Shown here piece by piece: positions 17,168-27,960 of a stretch of 47,633 nucleotides of DNA (positions are counted from its first letter, which is position 1; the number at the start of each line of letters is the position of its first letter). A program made the position numbers and the translations under genes. The notes under the pieces are model-generated. The model saw only the letters and a list, made by a program, of their open reading frames with translations. It made no database searches and had not been told where the DNA came from. Source of the DNA: Candidatus Parabeggiatoa sp. nov. 2. Its GTDB lineage: Bacteria; Pseudomonadota; Gammaproteobacteria; Beggiatoales; Beggiatoaceae. The stretch covers positions 1 to 47,633 of the forward strand of contig NBMI01000100.1 of assembly GCA_002085445.1 (NCBI GenBank), in the 5' to 3' direction.

Positions 17168-18309
17168 ATTGTACAGCCTTGTGCGGGGTTTTTAAAACCC
17201 CGTTGCTCTTAATATCTTAATAATAACCCACCCCACCGGTTTGTCAATTTATCCAGCGGCGAGCATTCCAAAACATTTGCATCCAAGGGCCTTCCTCGTC
17301 GTGCCAATCGGAAGAATACCAAGAATAGTGGTGTTTTAAAAAAAGCCTTTCTGGATGCGGCATCATAATTGTAAAACGGCCATCTGGTGTTGTCACGCCC
17401 GTGATTCCCAAAGGCGAGCCATTAGGATTCGCCGGATAAGATTCCGTAACGTTTCCATAATTATCCACATAATGCAACGCCACCAAACCACTGTCTATAA
17501 CTCGTTTTCGTTCCATGCTTGCTTTACCAAACTGCGCTCGCCCTTCGCCATGCGAGACGACTATTGGTAAACGTGATCCGGCCAGGCCTTGCAAAAATAT
17601 TGATTTAGAATCAACAACTTCTACCATAACTAACCGCGCTTCAAATTGTTCTGATTGATTACGCACAAAAGTCGGCCAATGTTCGGTGCCCGGAATTAAG
17701 TCGTGTAATTGTGCCATCATTTGGCAGCCATTGCACACGCCTAGGGCAAAAGTATCGTCTCGGTGAAAAAAGGCCGCAAATTCGTCATAAGCGCGGGGAT
17801 TAAAAAGGATGGATTTTGCCCAGCCGCCACCGGCGCCCGGTATGAACATCGACACAAGTAAAGCCGGCTCTGTCAAAGGCGGCGGCCATTTCTAGTTGTC
17901 CATTAACGCCTTGTTCACGGAGGATGGCGATGCGTGGTGAAATCCCCCATTGAGGGGGGATTTCTGGTTTGAACGTGCAATGCACCGATAAACCGGGGTT
18001 TTGTGTATCCAGTAGCGCGTCATATTCTTGTTGGGCACAGTCGGGATTGTCGCGTAGGCGTTGCAAATGATAAGTCGTTTCGCTCCATACGCGTTGCAGG
18101 GTGCTACGCGGTAGACTTAAAACGAGTTTGTCGTTTTGGTAAAAGTTGAGTGTGTCGCTGCCATTCGGGGTACCTAATATATGCAGATGTTCACTTAAAT
18201 GAGTTTGTTGGGCAAACCCATTTTGTATCTCAGCAATATCAGTGCTTTTTATTTCTATTATCGCGCCTAAATCTTCGTTAAAGAGACTGGCAAAAATGTT
18301 TGAAAATAT

Positions 18310-18362
18310 TCCCGCCCTAGGGGGATTTCCCTTTGAAAAAGGGGGGGTAGGGGGGATTTGAA
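18310..18362. repeat. CCCCCTT-type palindromic repeat inside purL (in frame)
   Basis: The top strand reads CTAGGGGGATTTCCCTTTGA then AAAAGGGGGGGTAGGGGGGA, a widespread intergenic palindrome type. On the coding strand it is translated as [18 protein letters not shown] between GHTGLDIQ and [12 protein letters not shown]. In standard PurL proteins those two segments are separated by only a few residues. Confidence 0.75.
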
Positions 18363-19178
18363 TGTCCAAACCAGTATGCCCTGCAAACGCCATTTCGCAT
18401 AGTGTGACAAATAAACCACCGTCGGAGCGATCATGGTAAGCGAGGATTTTATCTTGTCGATTTAGGGTTTGGATGATGCTAAAGAAATCCACTAAATCTT
18501 GTGGATTGTCGATATCGGGGGCGGTGTCACCGAGTTGGTTGTAGACTTGTGCTAACGCGGAACCGCCTAAACGATTTTTACCTTTGCCTAAGTCTATTAA
18601 TAATAGTACTGTGTCGTTGCCTTGTATTTGTGGCGTGAGGCTGCGGCGGATGTCTGATACTCGCGCAAACGCGGAAATAATCAAAGAGAGTGGCGCGGTG
18701 ACGGATTTATCATCCCAAGCCGCGTGCATGGAGAGGGAGTCTTTGCCGACGGGAATGTTGATGCCTAGCGCCGGGCAGAGTTCCATTCCTACCGCTTTTA
18801 CGGTATCAAATAAGGCCGCGTCTTCGCCCGGCTGTCCACACGCTGCCATCCAGTTGGCTGATAATACAATGTCACTGAGATTGTCTATAGCTGCCGCTGC
18901 AATATTGGTAATGGCTTCACCGATAGCCATACGTCCAGAGGCGGGGGCATTGAGTAATGCCAACGGGGTGCGTTCACCGATTGCCATCGCCTCACCAGTG
19001 ACACTGCCAAAAGTGGTTGCGGTGACGGCGCAATCGGCAACGGGCACTTGCCAAGGGCCGACCATTTGATCGCGCACGGTTAAGCCGCCGACGGTGCGAT
19101 CACCGATGGTAATCAAAAAGCTTTTGTTGGCGACGGTGGGTAAATGGAGGACTCGGAACGCGGCTTCTTTTATATTTG

Positions 19179-19309
19179 ACACACCCCTCAATCCGCTCTC
19201 AAGAGGGGAATTGGCTTCGTTATTCCTTGGATCGAAGGGGCTAAGGGTGTGTTGTTGAGAGGGGCCGAGATTGTGTAATTCCTCTCTTGAGAGTGATAAG
19301 GGGTGTGTT
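19179..19309. repeat. Palindromic element (about 131 bp) inserted in frame in purL
   Basis: It has imperfect terminal inverted repeats of about 33 bp. The left end reads ACACACCCCTCAATCCGCTC then TCAAGAGGGGAATT; the right end reads AATTCCTCTCTTGAGAGTGA then TAAGGGGTGTGTT. It is translated on the coding strand as about 44 residues ([20 protein letters not shown] onward to ESGLRGVSN) between [12 protein letters not shown] and [14 protein letters not shown], an interdomain linker. The reading frame is preserved. Confidence 0.8.
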
Positions 19310-20327
19310 AAGACTTCGCGGCGCATTTTAGGCGGTTTGCCCAATAACACCGACAACGGCATATCAATAAAAGCGGTTTCACCGTCATATAAATATAATT
19401 GTTGTTCTGCTGTCGCTTCGCCAACGACGGCATAAGGACACCGTTCTCGCTCACACAATTGTTTAAATAACGGTAAGTTTTCTTTAGCAATGGCGAGTAC
19501 ATAACGCTCTTGCGCTTCGTTGCACCAAATTTCCATCGGCGACAAACTGGGATCAGCCGTGGGAATGGCACTTAATTTAAATTGTCCACCGCAGCCGCTG
19601 TCATGCACCAATTCTGGTAACGCGTTGGACAGTCCACCGGCACCAACATCGTGTACAGAGAAAATCGGATTATCTGCGCCCATGCGCCAACAGGCATCAA
19701 TGACTTCTTGACAACGCCGCTGCATTTCTGGATTGCCGCGCTGCACGGAGGCAAAGTCTAAGTCTTCGCTACTGTGCCCGGCTGTCATTGAGGAGGCGGC
19801 ACCGCCGCCTAAGCCAATTAACATGGCAGGGCCGCCTAATACTATTAATAGGCTACCGGGCGGTATAGGCTTTTTTTGGACATGTTGCGGCCGAATGTTG
19901 CCGACACCGCCGGCTAACATAATCGGTTTGTGGTAGCCGCGCCGTCGCCCATTTACCTCGATTTCAAAGGTACGAAAGTAGCCGCACAGGGCCGGGCGGC
20001 CAAATTCATTGTTAAAGGCGCTGGCACCAATAGGCCCTTCTAGCATAATTTGTAAGGCGGTTGCCATGCGTGACGGAGTTTCGTAGGGCGTTTCCCAAGG
20101 TTGCGGCGCGTCGGGTAGGCGTAAATGGGATACCGAAAAGCCGGTTAAACCGGCTTTAGGCTTTCCACCGCGCCCGGTTGCGCCTTCGTCACGAATTTCG
20201 CCGCCTGAACCGGTGGCGGCACCGGGAAAGGGCGAAATCGCTGTGGGGTGATTGTGCGTTTCAACTTTCATCAAAATGGCGGTGTCTTGTTCAACATAAC
20301 CATATTGATGGGTAGCGGTGTCGGGCA

Positions 20328-20385
20328 TAAAAATCCCCCCTAACTCCCCTTTTTCACCCTCCTGAACGCCCCCCTTCCGCAAGCT
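20328..20385. repeat. Third repeat-derived in-frame insertion in purL
   Basis: Top strand AAATCCCCCCTAACTCCCCT then TTTTCACCCTCCTGAACGCC. It encodes [18 protein letters not shown] between NAAVMTGF and the [10 protein letters not shown] segment just before [11 protein letters not shown]. Standard family members lack this extra stretch. It is the same palindrome class as the copy at 18.3 kb but more degraded. Confidence 0.65.
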
Positions 20386-21177
20386 AAAACCTGTCATCAC
20401 AGCAGCATTATCGTGATAGGCGGAAATCACCGCTCCCGGATGTTGTTGATAGGTGTGGCGTATCATTTGAAACAATGATAGCGGTTGTGCTTGCCCATCA
20501 ATTATCCATTCGGCATTAAAAATCTTGTGCCGACAATGTTCAGAATTGGCTTGGGCAAACATCATTAATTCAACGTCGGTGGGATTACGTTGCAAGGCTT
20601 TGAAATTATTAAATAAGTAGTCAATTTCATCGGCCGAGAGGGCCAGTCCTTGTTGTTGGTTTGTTTGGATAAGGGCTTGTATTCCTTGCGCTAAAATGTT
20701 AATGGTTCGCAAAGGCCGCGGGGCCGCTTGGCTAAATAGCGCGTCGGTTTGTTTAATATTTAATAGCACCGCCTCTGTCATGCGATCATAAATTAGGCTG
20801 CTAAGTTGTTTGATTTGTGATTCATCAAGGGGCGCGTTGGCAGTGAAATGCCATAACACGCCGCGTTCTATTCGTTTGACGGCCGACAAACCACAGACGG
20901 CGGCAATATCAGTAGCCTTACTAGACCAAGGGGAAATAGTGCCGGGGCGCGGGATAACGAGTAAGTATTGTTCAGAAATCGCTCCTTGAGGGAATCTGCT
21001 ATCTGGCAATAAGGCCAGCAACCGAGCCTCTTCGATTTCTGATAGGGGACGCTCAACATCAACAAAATAGAGATATTGGGCCTCAAGCGTGAGGAGAGAT
21101 GGTACATAAGTCTTTGCTTTATAGAGTAATTTTTCAATACGATAGGCTGAAAGGGCGGGGCCGCCGGCGTAGTACAT

Positions 21178-22880
21178 AAATACCTCGATAGTTTGATGGG
21201 AGAGTTTTTGGAAAATCTCAGATTCATGCCATGAATCTTCAGTTTGCCAGATGTAAGGATTGTATATAGTAAATCATCAATATTGATAATCCTTTCATAA
21301 GCAAATAATCCTTGTAGTTATTGAAGGTTGAAAGTGCCATTTTGCCCTAAATATTTTTCAGCTTTTTCGGCAATGTCTATAGTTGATGAGAAAGTTTTTG
21401 GGGCGCATTCCCATTTTCCGGGTAACTTCAAGTGATAAATTCTTAACAATAACTACAAGGATTGCATTTTATAAAGGATTTGATTGAAACCCATTTCAAT
21501 TTGACGACAATGGGCATTAAACTTTATACCGTCTTTCACTTATCCATAAGGAGGCTATCCACCTAAGGCGAGACACCTGACTTAGTTTGTCATTCCGAGC
21601 GAATGCGAGGAATATTGGACTTGGATAATGACAAGGTGTCGCCGCGATGAAGGGTAGCCCATAAGGAGTTTCTTCTTTTAAAAGCGCTTACAAAGTGCAT
21701 GCTAATGTTTGTTACAACCCTAATCCACGTCACCTTTGTTGATCCAAAAATCCGTTTTTATAAATATAGGACTTACGCATTGACAGATTTAATGTTTTAT
21801 GCTATATATTATAATACAAAGCATCTCTGGTTTGTGATTGATGATTTTGGGGCCATTTTCCTTAGGTTTAATCGTCAGCCAAATATTCCCAAACCCGTGA
21901 TATTTCCAGTGAAAACCTATTTTGTGAAATTTGTCAATGCTTAAGTCCTAAAATCCTTTCTAAAATGCAATCCTTGTAGTTATTGCCCGTTCAATAGGAA
22001 TGCACCCGTTTTTGGTGTCGTTAAAAACCGTCGAGCGAAGGGCAACTTATGATGAGCATAAGCGTTATTGCTTTCACCAGTGCCATCATTTTATCGCAGC
22101 GTAACTCCTGGAAATTGGTAAACATCAAGCTTGCTCTCGTAAATTCACCTCATTGATAGGCATGAACTCGCAAACTGAAGAAGTTTTTACATAAGGCAAA
22201 ACCTTCGATGTTTGCCAAACGTCGTCTCAAGCGAAGCGAGATCAACCTCGAAACTTTTTAACCGAAATGATTGAGACTGCAAACGGTTAGAATTTGCCGC
22301 CCCCTGACACATTCCCTACCCCTCTCACTTACCTTTACCTTTAATCGAAAAAATTCATTCACTTATTTTACAATGACTCATTCATTAAGCACTCACACTT
22401 AACGCAAAAAAACTATTCTTTTCAATAACATACCTACTTTTTTTTAATATTATACTCCGGAAAAGAAGGGAGTAAAATAGTGGCAAGTGGGTAAACAAAA
22501 ACGAGCGGTAATAGTCGCTGAAGCGACTACTACAAACCGGTTGTGCTAGGGTTGTTTGAGAAAATTTTGAGACAAACCGCCAAGGTTGTGCATTGTAAAA
22601 CGCTTTATACGGAACGTACTTCAAATCCGTGAAAATCACACCGGAAAATTTTCATAAAATTCATCGCAAAATTATAGACTTATAATTAATTTGAACATTT
22701 TTCATTTTTCATTTTTCATTAGTAGACTGAAGCCCTTGGCTTTGTCGGACGGACTGTCGTTACAAAAGTGTTACATCGATCAGATTGCCCTGCGACAAAA
22801 AAGCACTAGGTTTTTTATTTGGATTGGTTTATTATTCGCCGCCTCACAAGATACCCCTTTTAATTTAAGGAGAAAATGCT
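21178..22880. other. Long gene-poor region upstream of purL and of the first LRR gene
   Basis: No convincing gene. It holds ACTACAAGGATT-type repeats (about 21430-21470 and 21965), a TA-flanked MITE (listed separately) and a GTCGCTGAAGCGAC palindrome near 22512. The stretch 22018-22310 has a codon-like texture on the minus strand but is broken by stops in every frame; it could be a decayed transposase, which I cannot confirm. The short frames at 21699, 22385 and 22691 look like repeat or chance frames. Confidence 0.5.
21767..21952. mobile_element. MITE with GGACTTACGC-type termini and TA flanks
   Basis: The left end reads TAGGACTTACGCATTGACA and the right end TGTCAATGCTTAAGTCCTA, inverted repeats with one mismatch, about 184 bp apart end to end. 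TA on both sides fits the TA target duplication of IS630/mariner-type elements (family knowledge). A relative with the same termini lies at 33034-33166. No transposase is encoded. Confidence 0.75.
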
Positions 22881-23930
22881 ATGTCAAATCGACGCCATTC
22901 ACGCCGTTTTATCCGGCTTATTGGGTTGGTTTTGTTTTTAAGTGGGTCGTCCTTGGTACAGGCGGCGACAGACTGCACGCACCAAACCCAAATACCACAA
23001 TCCGAGTGTGAGGCCCTTATTGATCTGTATAACAGCACGAATGGGCCTCATTGGAACAATAACACCGGCTGGAATGACACAAATGCCCCCTGTTCTTGGA
23101 ATGGAATCGCATGTCGCGGTGGGCATGTAACGACACTCGTTCTGGACGAAAACCAACTCAGCGGTTCTATCCCTGACTCGTTGGGGAACTTGAGTCGTTT
23201 GACGCACCTCTATCTGCACAATAACCAACTCAGCGGCTCTATTCCTGAGTCGCTGGGAAATTTGAGCAATTTGCTGTCTCTTGAACTATACCGTAACCAA
23301 CTCAGCGGTTCTATTCCTGATTCGTTGGGGAATTTGAGCAATTTGACGTACCTTTATCTGCACGTCAACCAACTCAGCGGTTCTATCCCTGACTCGCTGG
23401 GGAACTTGAGTCGTTTGATGTACCTCTATCTGCACACTAACCAACTCAACGGCTCTATTCCGGACTCGCTGGGAAATTTGAGCCGTTTGCAGTTTCTCTA
23501 TTTGGCCAAAAACCAACTCAGCGGCTCTATCCCTGACTCGCTGGGGAACTTGAGTCGTTTGACGTACCTCTATCTGCACAATAACCAACTCAGCGGTTCT
23601 ATTCCTGAGTCGCTTGGAAATTTGAGCAATTTACTGTCTCTTGAACTGTACCGTAACAAACTCAGCAGTTCTATTCCTGACTCGTTAGGCAATCTAAGCA
23701 ATTTAGAGACGCTCTATCTGCACGTCAACCAACTCAGCGGTTCTATCCCTGACTCGCTTGGAAAATTAAGCCGTTTGATCCGCCTCTATCTGCACACTAA
23801 CCAACTCCGCGGTTCTATTCCTGACTCGTTTGGGAATTTGAAGAGTTTGACGCACTTGCAGATGTACACTAACCAACTCAGCGGCTCTATTCCTGATTCG
23901 CTTGGGAACTTGAACAGTTTGCTGTATCTC

Positions 23931-25232
23931 TTACTTTAAAACGCCAAAACAACAAAATCTGGCTTTAGTTATGTTTAAGGGGCAAGCTCCCTTGGGTGAT
24001 AAAACATCTATCACCTTTGTCAAAAACCGAATCAAAATATTTCTTGCACCATGTATATCTCGGTTTACCCTTTTTCCTTGGAAAAGAATTGAAGCTTTCC
24101 CTCCCAAGTTTTTCAGAATAGAACCGTCCCACAAGGTTTTTGAAGTATATGATTCGTTGGCATCTATCACCGTTTTGCCATATTTCTTGGCCATCCACTT
24201 CAAAGTTTGCTTAAACTTATAGTGGGCCAACCCAAGCATTCCCCTAACCGTTTTACGTCTCAAAAATCGTTTGCGTGTTTCATTACTTTTTTTGGCCATT
24301 TGTTGGGTTTCAAAAGTGGGCAATAAAATCACGTCATGATTTGAGACCAAATCATAAGCCACGCGCCGATGTAAATCACTTACGAGGTTTTGTTGTCTCG
24401 CTCGAACTTTTGCAATTCGCCAGTTGAGATTTTTCAACCTATCCTTAACCCATTGTTTAGACTTATCTTCATGATGAAGCTTATCGCGTGCAGACAAAAG
24501 AGCATCAAGCTCCAACATCAAGGGTACTAGCCGGTCATTAACAAAGCCATCACCATAACTCACCGCAGAATCGAAACTAAAAGCGGTTTGAAAGGTTCTA
24601 ACACCTGGGTCAAGAGCAACAATGGATAAAGATTGAGTTTTTGTTGGCTCAACAGACTGATTCGATTTAACACTGGCAAACCATTGGTTATTTGTGTAAG
24701 TCACGATAACTGTTTGACCTATAGCTTCAGATGGAGCACATTCTGTCCACCTACAACCCTTCAATATTTTAGGGAAAATCTGCTTATTTGATGACAACCT
24801 TGGAACCACAAAATATTGTTGAGGTGCATTTCTTGACATGAAAGACATCTCAGCCTTTTCGCCTTTCATCCGTTTTTTAATCACAGCAGAGCGTGTGTCA
24901 CACGCTTTACGGTAAGCGGCCTGAACAAGGTTGCTGTTGTAAGTTATGTCATGTTCTTCACACTCTAATTTACACCAATCGCAAATCTGAGTTCTGAACT
25001 CGCTGGAAGACTTGCGCCCCTTCTTCATGAACTCAATGGTTAAATTGTAAGCCCGACGATAAAGATTCAAAGACGCAAACCATAGAGGTTCGTTTTCAGG
25101 ATAAATCCTTATCTTTTTGCTTGTGATTACGTCTTGCGCTTCTTTTTCCGTAGTGGGAGTTGATGAAGCTGGTAACGAAAGCGATAAACTGCTCGGAATA
25201 ATCTGGTTCTTCCAAAAGCTCGATTCGCCCAC
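23931..25232 (-). CDS. tnpB: TnpB RNA-guided nuclease-like transposon protein (IS607-associated)
   Basis: RuvC-fold protein related to Cas12 ancestors. The conserved core starts near 25127 (KKIRIYPENEPLWFASLNLY). RuvC motif I is in SIVALDPGVRTFQTAFS. The central region has DLHRRVAYDLVSNHDVILLP with a glutamate in TFETQ. The C-terminal part has NESYTSKTLWDGS and RDIHGARNI with the last acidic residue. The usual zinc-finger cysteines are missing, a variant also seen in the second element. The start is uncertain: the open frame extends to 25550, but that part overlaps tnpA in another frame. A GTG at 25232 is a plausible start. The protein ends in PLNITKARF plus a few residues, with the stop formed at the element's edge. 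Confidence 0.78.
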   Translation of the reverse strand: MGESSFWKNQIIPSSLSLSLPASSTPTTEKEAQDVITSKKIRIYPENEPLWFASLNLYRRAYNLTIEFMKKGRKSSSEFRTQICDWCKLECEEHDITYNSNLVQAAYRKACDTRSAVIKKRMKGEKAEMSFMSRNAPQQYFVVPRLSSNKQIFPKILKGCRWTECAPSEAIGQTVIVTYTNNQWFASVKSNQSVEPTKTQSLSIVALDPGVRTFQTAFSFDSAVSYGDGFVNDRLVPLMLELDALLSARDKLHHEDKSKQWVKDRLKNLNWRIAKVRARQQNLVSDLHRRVAYDLVSNHDVILLPTFETQQMAKKSNETRKRFLRRKTVRGMLGLAHYKFKQTLKWMAKKYGKTVIDANESYTSKTLWDGSILKNLGGKASILFQGKRVNRDIHGARNILIRFLTKVIDVLSPKGACPLNITKARFCCFGVLK

Positions 25233-25694
25233 CTGATAGTTCGATAATCCACTTGATAAGTGCAAATCCACTTCGGGTGATTCTATCTGATGTGGTTGCC
25301 ACAATATGTAATGGATTTCCCTCGATAGCTTGTTCCAAAATGGCCCTATATCCACGTCTATTTTGGTTAAATCCTGAGGCAATGTCAGATATAATTTTCG
25401 CATATGGGTATTTTTTTCTGAGCAATTCCTCTTGTCTAACAAGTGAGCTTTTTTGTTTGGCGCTGGAGATTCTTGCGTAGAGAATAGTGGTAATTGGTTC
25501 ATCAACCCAAACCCGGTAATGTCCCCCTTTGGTTTTTTTGACTTTCTCAAATTTGCCCTCCTTTATCCAATGAAAGGATAGTTTCATTTGTAACAGAATA
25601 TTCTTTAGCTAAAAAACCAGTTGATTTATACATAACCTAAAATCACCGTTTTGTTTTCCTTTCAATTTTAGTGTTTTTGGTTTGTTATGTCAAC
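23935..25694 (-). mobile_element. IS607-type insertion sequence (tnpA serine recombinase + tnpB)
   Basis: Boundaries were deduced from the interrupted LRR frame. The trinucleotide ACT occurs at both junctions (23933-23935 and 25693-25695), and joining there gives uninterrupted LRR code. No longer target duplication is visible, as expected for serine-recombinase transposition. Length is about 1.76 kb. The tnpB stop lies exactly at the left boundary. Confidence 0.8.
25096..25633 (-). pseudogene. tnpA: TnpA serine recombinase of the IS607-type element, frameshifted near its N-terminus
   Basis: The N-terminal MerR-like helix-turn-helix reads MYKSTGFLAKEYSVTNETI from an ATG at 25633. It then shifts frame near 25585 into WIKEGKFEKVKKTKGGHYRV. 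The resolvase domain follows: TTILYARISSAKQKSSLVRQ (catalytic Ser in YARIS), ASGFNQNRRGYRAILEQAIE and TTSDRITRSGFALIKWI. A shorter frame starting at ATG 25587 is open to 25096. The C-terminus overlaps the tnpB frame. Because the DNA-recognition helix is out of frame, the recombinase is probably inactive unless the indel is a sequence error. Confidence 0.72.
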
Positions 25695-25710
25695 TGCACG
25701 ATAACCAACT

Positions 25711-25956
25711 CAGCAATTCTAATTATAGAGTAACTGACTGAATATATGGAAAATAATTTCCTTTATTTTCCTTGGGATTTTGACGTGTAAAAGGAGTGAG
25801 TTTTAGGTGCATTTTTTGGAGTCATCATCTTAAGAGCGATATGCCGTGGCAGATTTTCACCCAGTAGCCCACACCTCAGTTCATCGGCCGGCACAGCACC
25901 TCGACTTCATTATTCAACTCATTGAATTCATTCAATTTCAAAAATTAGAATTGCTG
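25711..25956. mobile_element. 246-bp MITE with 14-bp inverted ends and 9-bp target duplication
   Basis: The perfect ends are CAGCAATTCTAATT (25711-25724) and AATTAGAATTGCTG (25943-25956). Both sides carry TAACCAACT (25702-25710 and 25957-25965), a direct 9-bp target duplication. The target is the LRR code ..DNQLSG... It encodes nothing. A 9-bp duplication is found in several DDE transposase families, so the parent family is not determined. Confidence 0.88.
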
Positions 25957-26922
25957 TAACCAACTCAGCGGCTCTATCCCAGCATCGTTGGGCAATTTGA
26001 CCAATTTGCAGGTTCTCTATCTGCACGTCAACCAATTATGCGGCGATATCCCAGTTTCACTGATGAATTTGACTCATTTAGAAACGCTAAGATTAGACAG
26101 CAACCACTTAACCGCTACTGATCCGGCCCTTCTCAACTGGCTTAATCGTAAACAGTCTGGGTGGGTAACGAGTCAAACACCGTGTTCTGAAGGCGAAACG
26201 TGTTTAGTCTACGCCCTACACGATGGCGGCCGGAATAACTCACAATTATTAACGATTAACCCAGACAATGGTTTTGAAGTCAACGCGTTGGGAGATATTC
26301 ATACGGGCTACGACATCGAAGGCATGGATATCCACCCACAGACAGAAGAACTCTACGTTTCTTCTGGTGATGATCCCGCAGACGGTTTGGCGCATGGCTA
26401 TCTTTATAAAGCCAATAAAAACAACGGAACACTGACACCCGTGTGTAGTACGGGCTTAGGCGAAGTCTCAGCCATGTCATTCCACCCACAAACTTACCAA
26501 TTATGGGTTTGGGCCGATGGTGAAGGGTTGTTTACCATTGATATTAACCAAATTGACAACGGTGTTTGTGAGAAAACAGAAATATTATCTTATCCGGCAA
26601 AAGTGGAAGGCCTCGCTTGGGATAATGACGGCCAAGTACTCTATGGGAGCGAAGGCACGGCCTTATATAGATACTTCTCCAACACGGGCATCGTGGAAAA
26701 AGCCTGTGACAACTTTCCATCAGAAGTGGAAGCCTTGGATATGTTAGCGGATGACTCGTTGTTGTTTGCGTTGCATCAAGCCAGTGATACCAGTATCCAT
26801 TCGTTTGACATTGAGACTTGCGCCGTCAAAAACAGCGTACCTCTGCCAGTGGAAACGCCCTACACCGATATTGAAGGGATGAGTTGGAACTGTCCGATTC
26901 GCTAAGGATAACAAAATGCAGC

Positions 26923-26956
26923 AAGCCCCTAGTCGAAAGACTTGGGGCTTTTTTTT
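26923..26956 (+). terminator. Rho-independent terminator of the first LRR gene
   Basis: Stem AAGCCCCTAGTC, loop GAAA, stem GACTTGGGGCTT followed by a T run. It begins about 18 bases after the stop. An almost identical terminator follows the second LRR gene. Confidence 0.9.
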
Positions 26957-27960
26957 CATGCGAATATTGTGTTTAAGATATGCGACACCTCAATCGCAAA
27001 GGCTCTTTACCCCGAAGGAGTCAAATGTGAATAGCCACAGGTGAAACCTGTGGTAGTGGTAAATAAACTCAACCCCAAAGGGGTTGAATGTGAATAGCAA
27101 CCGGTGAAAAAATTTTTAATACGATTTTGCTCAACTTGAAAACGACTTAACTCAGAAAACGGCTCCCCGTCATTCAACAGTACAACGAATTACGCGGATA
27201 AACGAATTGACTTACCAACAGTTTTGCTCCTAACTCACTCAACCTAAAAACACAGTCTAACGACGTTTTTTCTCTGTGTTCCTCTGTGTCAACTCTGTGC
27301 CCTCTGTGTGTCTAAAAGTGGGCCATGTTGTCGGATTAATAGGTATAAGTTTTTATCGCTCATATAAGCAAGGACTGATTGGCTTTATCCTTGATTATAC
27401 CCAATCCTTGTAGTTGTTATAAAAAGCGCATTCACCAAGGATACCAACCATCCGACGCCCATCAGTGCTTTTATGAAAATAAAAAGTGGGCCATGTTGTC
27501 GGATTGATAGGTAAGAGTTTTTCTCACTCAACTTAAAAACGACTTAACTCAGAAAACCGCCAAAGTCACTCAACTTGAAAACACCGCATACTTATACCGT
27601 CGGCCAGTTTTAACACTACCAAACGTTAGTTTGGACGACTGCCAAACTAGCGTCATTAGATGTACTAACAAATGTACTACGTTACTACTAATTCGTTTAT
27701 CCGCGTAATTAGTTGTACTAGCGTAATTAGTTATACTGTATTTGCCCAAAGCTAAAGCTTTGCACCCCACGTACTCATGTTTTGCAAATAACTTTGCAGT
27801 TTGCTTTGCAGTTTGCTTTGCAAATTAAAAATTACGCGCTTTATGCAAATCAGTATTCTTTAAAAACAAGCGGTTACAATCTGGCATTCTACTTGCATCG
27901 ATAAATGAAACATTCAAAGTGCGATTGTTTAACTATTTTATTTTTAAAGGAGAACACACC
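26957..27960. repeat. Spacer between the two LRR genes, rich in repeats
   Basis: Contains CCCCAAAGGGGTTGAATGTG-type repeats (about 27009-27100), CTCTGTGT-rich sequence (27270-27315), and a direct repeat AGTGGGCCATGTTGTCGGAT at about 27316 and 27483. A CCAAACGTTAGTTTGG-type palindrome is near 27618, and TTTGCAGTTTGC repeats are near 27787-27825. The last 60 bases are the leader of the second LRR gene. No coding frame is supported. Confidence 0.6.

Larger units (their letters stand above)
17244..21177 (-). pseudogene. purL: Phosphoribosylformylglycinamidine synthase, frame broken by a deletion in the glutaminase domain
   Basis: Large-type FGAM synthase of de novo purine synthesis (FGAR + glutamine + ATP to FGAM). 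The long part from 21177 has the PurS-like N-terminus, [58 protein letters not shown], the [17 protein letters not shown] region and [14 protein letters not shown]. After GFTCVDVH the frame should enter the glutaminase domain. About 25 residues, including the GGFSYGDVLG segment, are missing, and [16 protein letters not shown] resumes in another frame. The rest, with the catalytic cysteine in [13 protein letters not shown] and the HPERLF histidine, is intact to 17244. Three repeat-derived stretches are inserted in frame (18.3, 19.2 and 20.3 kb). The loss in an essential gene suggests either a sequence error or a second gene copy elsewhere. Confidence 0.9.
22881..26905 (+). pseudogene. Secreted LRR and propeller-like protein, split by an IS607-type element and a MITE
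   Basis: The start at 22881 has the site AAGGAG eight bases upstream. A signal peptide (LIGLVLFLSGSSLVQA) is followed by a plant-type LRR cap (CEALIDLYNSTNGPHWNNNT, CSWNGIACRGGHV) and about eleven 24-residue LRRs of the NQLSGSIPDSLGNLS type, ending at 23939 inside the mobile element. The last LRRs and a C-terminal domain resume at about 25957 and end at 26905. The C-terminal domain (QLLTINPDNGFEVNALGDIH, SGDDPADG, CSTGLGEVSAMSFHPQTYQL, EGLAWDNDGQ) repeats short blade-like units resembling a beta-propeller. Removing both insertions restores ..YLLLHDNQLSGSIPASLG.. in frame. Lines 23161-23520 and 23521-23880 are a 360-bp (five-LRR) tandem duplication. Probably extracellular; the ligand is unknown. 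Confidence 0.85.

Noticed and set aside
18310..20385. Inteins or introns in purL
   Set aside because: The inserts are short, lack intein splice motifs and are repeat-like; they read through in frame.
22385..22639. 84-codon minus-strand frame
   Set aside because: No binding site, odd composition, and it overlaps repeat and AT-rich leader sequence.
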